Positions 6,937 through 10,992 of a stretch of DNA of 10,992 nucleotides are shown here, piece by piece; position 1 is the stretch's first letter; the number at the start of each line of letters is the position of its first letter. Position numbers and translations under genes: made by a program. This DNA is from Pseudonocardiales bacterium. Its GTDB lineage: Bacteria; Actinomycetota; Actinomycetes; Mycobacteriales; Pseudonocardiaceae. The stretch spans positions 1 through 10,992 of the forward strand of contig JAODNG010000578.1 of assembly GCA_025465385.1 (NCBI GenBank). The letters run 5' to 3'. The notes beneath the pieces are model-generated. The model ran no database searches and had not been told where the DNA came from. It worked only from the letters and a program-made list of their open reading frames with translations.

Positions 6937-8625
6937 ATGTCTGTGGTGAAAAAGCTCGCCGCCCTGGCGGCCACCACCGCGCTGTCGGTGTCGTTGGTTG
7001 CCTGCGGCGGCAGCCCGGGGTCGGGCGCAAACGCGAACGGCGGCGGCGACACCGAGAAGTCCCTCGCCGCGCAGGCCCAGTACAACCCCCAGCCCTATGA
7101 CAACCTCAAGGACGGCGGCACCCTCACTACCGCCCTCATTGAGATCTCCACCCAGTGGAATCCCCTCCAGGGCGACGCGACCTTATATTCCCAGACTCTG
7201 TGGAACTGGTACAACCCCGTTCTGACCACCTTTTCGCCAGACGGCAAGCCGGCGTTCAACCCGGACTACCTGACTGACGTCAAGGCCGACACGGTCAACG
7301 GCAATACTCGCATTACCTACACCATCAACCCCAAGGCCACCTACAACGACGGCTCGCCGATCGACTGGACCGTGTTCCAAGCCACCTGGAAAGCCGACAA
7401 CGCGCAGAACAAGGCCTACATCGTCAACTCCAGCGATGGCTACGACCGCATCGCCTCGGTGGCCAAGGGTGTTGACGACCGGCAGGCAATCGTTACCTTC
7501 AACGGGTTCAACGTGTGGTGGCAGGGACTCTTCGGCACCCTGCTCAACCCCAAGGCCCTTGACCCCCAGGTGTTCAACAAGGGCTACATCGACAATCCAC
7601 ACCCGGAGTGGGGCGCCGGACCCTACACGGTGCAGAAGTTCGACAAGCAAAACGGCACCGTCGTCTTCACCCGCAATCCAAAGTGGTGGGGTAAGAAGGG
7701 CAAGCTAGACACCCGCACCTTCCTGGCCATGGAGTCCACGGCCAGCATCAACGCCTTCAAGAACGGCCAGCTCGACGCCACCGACGTCGGCACCAAAGAC
7801 CGGCTGGCCCAGGTCCAGAACATGAGCGGGATTGACATCCGCAAGGGCATCTCCGTGAGCACTAGCCTGTTCACCCTCAACAGTAAGTCGCCCATCCTGG
7901 CTGACCGGCAGGTCCGTAAGGCGGTCTTCGAGGGGATCGACCGCAAGCAGATCGCCGACATCCGCTTCCAGGGCCTCAACTTCACCGAGACCCTGCCCGG
8001 GTCCTTGAACCTGTTCTCCTTCCAGGACGGCTACCAGGACAACTTCTCCAAGGCTGTCACCTTCGATGTGGAAAAGGCGAAGCAGGATCTGGAGGCCGCC
8101 GGCTGGGCGTCCGGACCGGGCGGGATGCGGAGCAAGGGCGGCCAGCCGCTGGAATTCAGCTACGTCAACACCGGTGATGACCCGGTCGGCAAGGCGGTCG
8201 CCGGCGCCGTGGTCGCGATGCTGAAGAGTATCGGGGTCAAACTGGACATCCGGCAGGTGGCGAGCAGCGACTTCTCCAGCATCATCAGCGGGCGCAAGTT
8301 CGACATGTTCTCCTCGGGCTTCTACCAGAACGACCCGTTTGGCATGGCTTACATCTGCCAGGTTTACTGCTCGGACAGCCAGCTCAACCTGTCCGGGACC
8401 AACGACCCGGCGTTCGACCCGCAGGTCAAGTCAGTGAACACGCTGCCCACTGCCCAGGAGCAGTTCGCCAAGGGCGCCGACGTCGAGAGCCAGGCCTTCA
8501 AGACGTACGGCATCATGCCGACGCTGACCCTGCCAGCGATCACTGCGGTCAAGCACGGCGTAGCCAACTACGGCAGCGGACGCTTCTTCACCACCACCCC
8601 CGAGAACATCGGCTGGCAAAAGTAA
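6937..8625 (+). CDS. Family 5 solute-binding lipoprotein 1 of the importer (DppA/OppA-like)
   Basis: This is the extracytoplasmic receptor that captures substrate and hands it to the permeases; 562 residues, normal for SBP_bac_5 proteins. The N-terminus is a lipoprotein signal: basic MSVVKK, a hydrophobic stretch and the lipobox LVAC with Cys23 as the lipid-anchored residue, followed by a Gly/Ser/Asn-rich tether (GGSPGSGANANGGG). Family marks are YNDGSPIDW (136-144), a form of the usual (W/Y)xDGxPxTA block, YTVQKFDKQNG, TRNPKWWG and the ADRQVRKAVFEGIDRKQIAD block at 322-341, matching the VRQALAYAIDR signature. Near the C-terminus YICQVYCSDSQLN has two cysteines (474, 478) that could pair. The gene lies 66 bases after the ATPase and 141 before a second receptor of quite different sequence. 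The ligand is unknown; peptides are likely. The start is supported by the purine run upstream and by the signal peptide. Confidence 0.93.
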   Translation: MSVVKKLAALAATTALSVSLVACGGSPGSGANANGGGDTEKSLAAQAQYNPQPYDNLKDGGTLTTALIEISTQWNPLQGDATLYSQTLWNWYNPVLTTFSPDGKPAFNPDYLTDVKADTVNGNTRITYTINPKATYNDGSPIDWTVFQATWKADNAQNKAYIVNSSDGYDRIASVAKGVDDRQAIVTFNGFNVWWQGLFGTLLNPKALDPQVFNKGYIDNPHPEWGAGPYTVQKFDKQNGTVVFTRNPKWWGKKGKLDTRTFLAMESTASINAFKNGQLDATDVGTKDRLAQVQNMSGIDIRKGISVSTSLFTLNSKSPILADRQVRKAVFEGIDRKQIADIRFQGLNFTETLPGSLNLFSFQDGYQDNFSKAVTFDVEKAKQDLEAAGWASGPGGMRSKGGQPLEFSYVNTGDDPVGKAVAGAVVAMLKSIGVKLDIRQVASSDFSSIISGRKFDMFSSGFYQNDPFGMAYICQVYCSDSQLNLSGTNDPAFDPQVKSVNTLPTAQEQFAKGADVESQAFKTYGIMPTLTLPAITAVKHGVANYGSGRFFTTTPENIGWQK

Positions 8626-8651
8626 CGGCGGGATCCCGACATATGCCGCCG
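8626..8651 (+). terminator. Possible attenuating hairpin between the two lipoprotein genes
   Basis: Directly after the stop of lipoprotein 1, CGGCGG (8626-8631) can pair with CCGCCG (8646-8651) around a 14-base loop. Inside it, CGGGATCCCG (8629-8638) is a competing ten-base palindrome. There is no T run. It might end part of the transcripts or protect the upstream mRNA end, as seen after many binding-protein genes, but such short GC stems are common in this DNA. Confidence 0.3.
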
Positions 8652-8726
8652 GTCGCTGCTGACATGCCCACGGAGCCGAATCCCAGACCCGATCAGCAGG
8701 CGTTGTTCAGGCAGCGCGTGGCTTCG

Positions 8727-8757
8727 TTGGAAGCGGCGCAGCCGGTGGGCGTACTGT
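8727..8757 (+). promoter_or_regulatory. Weak candidate promoter just before lipoprotein gene 2
   Basis: TTGGAA (8727-8732) and TACTGT (8752-8757) resemble -35 and -10 elements with a rather long 19-base spacer. Transcription would start near 8764-8767, at or almost at the ATG at 8767. This would give a nearly leaderless mRNA and would explain why no Shine-Dalgarno sequence precedes any of the three possible starts. The match is only moderate. Confidence 0.25.
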
Positions 8758-8766
8758 CACCAGCCC

Positions 8767-10524
8767 ATGGGGTCCATGAAGCGATCAAAGATGCGGCGCG
8801 TGGTCGCGCTCGTCACAGGCGCCACGGTGGCGCTGGCGGCCTGCGGCGGCGGTGCAACGGGGCGTGGGAGCCCTCGCCAGACCAGGTCCGCCTTCGCGGC
8901 GTGCGATGCGAACCCGAACACCTGCAACTCCGCGGCGTCCAGTCAGCTGCGGCAAGGTGGCCAGCTCACCTACGTCATTGAAAAGAACATCGCGAACTGG
9001 AACCTGCTGTCCAACGAGGGCAACGTGTTCCACAACAACGAGGTCCTCAAGGCCGTGTTGCCCTACACCTTCGTCATGCAGCCGGACCTCACCGTGACGA
9101 TGAACAACGACCTGCTCGACTCGGCGAAGGTGACCAACTCCAGCCCAGAGACGATCGTCTACAAGATCAGACCGACCGCGGTGTGGTCGGACGGAGCGCC
9201 GATCACCGCGGACGATTTCGTCTACAACTGGAAGCTGCAGAACGGGCACGACTGTCCGGGCTGTTCGGTGTTCACCACCGCCGGCTATGACCAAGTTCGA
9301 TCGGTCGTCGGCTCGGACAACGGCAAGACGGTGACGGTGACCCTCACCAAGCCGTTCACCGACTGGAAGCAGCTGTGGAGTGGTGGCTCGCCGATCTATC
9401 CAGCGCACATCGCCGCACAGCACGGGGATACCAAGACCGCGCAGGGGCTGGCCGCGTCGTTCACCTGGTTCGGAGCGAATGTGCCGACCTACTCCGGTGG
9501 CCCCTTCCAGATCGACAACGTCAAGAACAACGAGTCGGTCACCCTGGTGCCCAACCCCAAGTGGTCCGGGACCCGCCCTAAGCTCGACCGGCTGATCTAC
9601 CGCATCATCACCGATGCCAACCAGGAGCCGACAGCGCTGCAGAACCGTGAGGTTCAGGTCATCTATCCGCAGCCGCAGGTCGATCTCGTGCAGCAGGTAC
9701 GCCGGATCCCGGGCGTCTCTTCCTTCGTCGGGCTCGGCCTGAGCTGGGAGCACTTCGACTTCAACCTGCAGAACGGCTACCTCAATGACCCGGCGCTGCG
9801 CACCGCCTTGTTCACCGCGATCGATCGCCAAGCCATCATTAACAAGACCGTCGGCCAGTTCGCCACCAAAGTGAAACCGCTGAACAGCCACAACTTCGTT
9901 CCACAGGAGAGCAGCTACGAGGACGTGATCAGCGAGACCGGTCAGGGTTCCGGCAACCTGGCGAAGGCCAGACAGATCCTGGTCACCGCTGGATACAAGA
10001 TTGACGGCGATCAGCTGAAGACTCCCATCGGGCTGACGGTGCCGCCGTTGCGGATGCGATACACCATCGGCAACCAGGTCCGCCAGGTCGAGTGCGAGCT
10101 GTTCGCCCAGATGGTCAAGCCGCTGGGGATCACCGTGCAGGTGACGCCGACTGACGACCTCGGCGCTACGACGTCCAGAGGTGACTACGACATCATCGTA
10201 TTCGCCTGGGTCGCCTCTCCATTTCCTTATGCCAACGCCGTGCAGATCTGGGGCACCGGGCAGGGGAACAACGTCGGTCGCTACAGCAATCCGGACGTCG
10301 ACCGTCTGATCACCGCAGCTGGCAGCCAGACCGACGAATCGGTCGCCAAGGAAACGCTCAATGCGGCGGACCGACGGCTGACTAAAGACGCCTACGTGTT
10401 GCCGCTGTACCAAAAGCCAACGTTCATCGCGCTATACGACAACATCGCCAACGTGCGTAACAACTCCACGGTCGACGCCCCGCCGTACAACGTCGCGCAG
10501 TGGGGCTTCCGCGCAGCCGGTTGA
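8767..10524 (+). CDS. Family 5 solute-binding lipoprotein 2 of the importer (actinobacterial type)
   Basis: This is a second substrate receptor, 585 residues from the ATG at 8767. ATG codons at 8776 and 8791 (MKRSKMRR and MRR) are alternative starts that keep the signal peptide; none has a visible ribosome binding site. The lipobox LAAC places the lipidated Cys at 26. The mature part opens with a CDANPNTCNS motif, cysteines 46 and 53, and continues GGQLTYVIEKNIANWNLLS, which I recognise as typical of a widespread actinobacterial SBP_bac_5 subfamily. Further marks are AVWSDGAPITADDF (138-151), CPGC at 163-166, LVPNPKWSG, LRTALFTAIDRQAI (344-357) and the closing YNVAQWGFR. It differs strongly from lipoprotein 1, so it is not a recent duplicate. 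It lies 141 bases behind that gene on the same strand and is the last gene of the operon. Two receptors for one channel suggest two ligand ranges. Confidence 0.93.
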   Translation: MGSMKRSKMRRVVALVTGATVALAACGGGATGRGSPRQTRSAFAACDANPNTCNSAASSQLRQGGQLTYVIEKNIANWNLLSNEGNVFHNNEVLKAVLPYTFVMQPDLTVTMNNDLLDSAKVTNSSPETIVYKIRPTAVWSDGAPITADDFVYNWKLQNGHDCPGCSVFTTAGYDQVRSVVGSDNGKTVTVTLTKPFTDWKQLWSGGSPIYPAHIAAQHGDTKTAQGLAASFTWFGANVPTYSGGPFQIDNVKNNESVTLVPNPKWSGTRPKLDRLIYRIITDANQEPTALQNREVQVIYPQPQVDLVQQVRRIPGVSSFVGLGLSWEHFDFNLQNGYLNDPALRTALFTAIDRQAIINKTVGQFATKVKPLNSHNFVPQESSYEDVISETGQGSGNLAKARQILVTAGYKIDGDQLKTPIGLTVPPLRMRYTIGNQVRQVECELFAQMVKPLGITVQVTPTDDLGATTSRGDYDIIVFAWVASPFPYANAVQIWGTGQGNNVGRYSNPDVDRLITAAGSQTDESVAKETLNAADRRLTKDAYVLPLYQKPTFIALYDNIANVRNNSTVDAPPYNVAQWGFRAAG

Positions 10525-10531
10525 GCACGCC

Positions 10532-10554
10532 AGTGGGCCCGAGCAACGGCCACT
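10532..10554. terminator. Possible bidirectional terminator between convergent genes
   Basis: AGTGGGCC (10532-10539) pairs with GGCCACT (10548-10554), with one bulged G and the loop CGAGCAAC. It sits in the short gap between the stop of lipoprotein 2 and the stop of the minus-strand STAS pseudogene, where a terminator is expected. No T run follows in either direction, so efficiency is doubtful. Confidence 0.4.
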
Positions 10555-10898
10555 TAGAGTGAGCTGCTCAGCGCGTCAGGCACGGTGTCGGCGAAGGTGA
10601 AGTGCTCCCCCAGTCCGGTGGTCGCAAATGTCAGGTTGGCGGTCGGGGAATTGCACACCAGCCGCAGGTCGCAGTGTTGTTGCGCGGTGAGTTCGTGACC
10701 TCCAACAACACGCGCAGTCTGGAGACGAAAGGAACCGCACACCGTCAAGGTTAACCACCACGATTCGGGCAGCGGCCAGCTGGTCGGTCAGAAAGTGGCC
10801 TACCGCGGCGCGGTCAGAGAGTCCACCTCACCGGTCACTGAGACGGCGCGTGCATCGGGACCATGCTCGGCTACCTGCAGAACCACCAGGCTGTCCAC
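10554..10898 (-). pseudogene. STAS-domain anti-sigma-factor antagonist, broken by three one-base losses
   Basis: Anti-sigma-factor antagonists (SpoIIAA/RsbV type) release a sigma factor by binding its anti-sigma kinase. The minus strand from GTG at 10898 reads VAEHGPDARAVSVTGEVDSL, then TAPR and a stop. One base shift gives VGHFLTDQLAAARIVVVNLD and GVRFLSSP. A second shift gives LRVLLE. A third gives GHELTAQQHCDLRLVCNSP and, to the TAA at 10556-10554, TGLGEHFTFADTVPDALSSSL. Laid end to end this is a full STAS domain of about 118 residues (GEVD opening, NLDGVRFLSSPGLRVLLE core, LRLVC strand). Each break, near 10801, 10722 and 10709, fits loss of a single base, and together they restore the original frame, so the span is exactly 115 codons. 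As written it cannot give a full protein. The usual DSSGL becomes SSPGL; the serine aligned with the SpoIIAA phosphorylation site seems kept. Assembly errors are possible, but the large neighbouring genes are intact. Confidence 0.8.
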
Positions 10899-10905
10899 AC
10901 AACGC

Positions 10906-10934
10906 AGTATATAGCGCAAGCCACCGAGAGTCAA
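10906..10934 (-). promoter_or_regulatory. Consensus-like promoter giving a leaderless STAS transcript
   Basis: On the minus strand TTGACT (10934-10929) and TATACT (10911-10906) are separated by exactly 17 bases, close to the consensus for the housekeeping sigma factor. Transcription would begin about seven bases downstream, near 10899-10898, where the GTG start of the STAS frame lies (10898-10896). No ribosome binding site precedes that GTG. This fits a leaderless mRNA, a common arrangement in actinobacteria. The promoter looks intact although the gene behind it is broken. Confidence 0.6.
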
Positions 10935-10990
10935 CCCGCGTCCTCTTCAACCGAAAGCTGGTTCAGCAGCCAGGCAAAACCTGATTCACT
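10931..10990 (-). CDS. Possible C-terminal end of an upstream minus-strand gene, partial
   Basis: The minus strand entering at the right edge has an open frame SESGFAWLLNQLSVEEDAG ending in TGA at 10933-10931. That stop overlaps the -35 element of the STAS promoter. It reads like the acidic end of a soluble protein and would place another gene directly upstream of the STAS gene. With 19 codons there is no basis for a family, and chance is a real alternative. The remaining bases 10899-10930 are the STAS promoter region. Confidence 0.25.
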   Translation of the reverse strand, partial: SESGFAWLLNQLSVEEDAG

Positions 10991-10992
10991 CG

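Noticed and set aside
8643..8981. A 112-codon plus-strand ORF beginning in the gap between the two lipoprotein genes
   Set aside because: Two thirds of it overlaps lipoprotein 2 in another frame, with an Arg/Gly-rich product typical of a shadow frame. The first 40 codons show no motif and no ribosome binding site.
8785..10413. A 542-codon open frame on the minus strand opposite lipoprotein gene 2
   Set aside because: It lies entirely within a well-recognised gene on the other strand, its product is low in sense (rich in Arg, Gly, Val, Asp) and has no recognisable motif. Long antisense frames are expected in GC-rich genes.
10931..10992. Roadblock/LC7-type protein upstream of the STAS gene
   Set aside because: FAWLLNQL is reminiscent of the beginning of such proteins, but here it lies just before a stop codon and only 19 codons are visible, so no family can be supported.

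Overview
The window reads as chromosomal DNA of a high-GC actinobacterium. Intact genes have G or C at most third codon positions. LigA shows the actinobacterial pattern, and both solute-binding lipoproteins belong to types common in Actinomycetota. Sequence inspection alone does not give the genus. Nothing marks the region as a plasmid or phage: there is no transposase, intact integrase, tRNA, rRNA or CRISPR array.

Layout. (1) Positions 1-1977 carry the 3' part of ligA, the NAD-dependent DNA ligase; about 45 N-terminal codons lie outside the window. (2) Positions 1974-2816 hold no intact gene. A tiny ORF overlaps the ligA stop codon. Opposite it runs the broken 5' end of a GNAT acetyltransferase gene. 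Further along the minus strand are stretches with coding-like codon use that no longer form a gene. A strong 12-bp hairpin stands just before the next operon. (3) Positions 2817-10524 are a complete plus-strand peptide/nickel-type (Opp/Dpp) ABC importer: permease 1, permease 2, one protein with both ATPase halves fused, and two unrelated-looking family 5 solute-binding lipoproteins. The first three genes overlap by one base each (TGATG), so they are probably translationally coupled. The two lipoprotein genes follow after 66 and 141 bases. (4) Positions 10525-10992 read on the minus strand and converge on the operon. They hold an anti-sigma-factor-antagonist (STAS) gene broken by three single-base losses, its apparently intact consensus promoter, and perhaps the last codons of another gene.

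How it works together: the two permeases should form the membrane channel, the fused ATPase should supply both nucleotide-binding domains, and either lipoprotein could deliver substrate. Di- or oligopeptides are the likeliest cargo, but specificity cannot be read from sequence. The intact ligA and importer lie beside decayed genes on both sides, which suggests local gene loss or a genome accumulating pseudogenes. I see no convincing new biological system. The points most worth checking are the leaderless promoter feeding a broken STAS gene, the hairpin before the importer operon, the two lipoproteins served by one transporter, and the duplicated four-cysteine tail in the fused ATPase.
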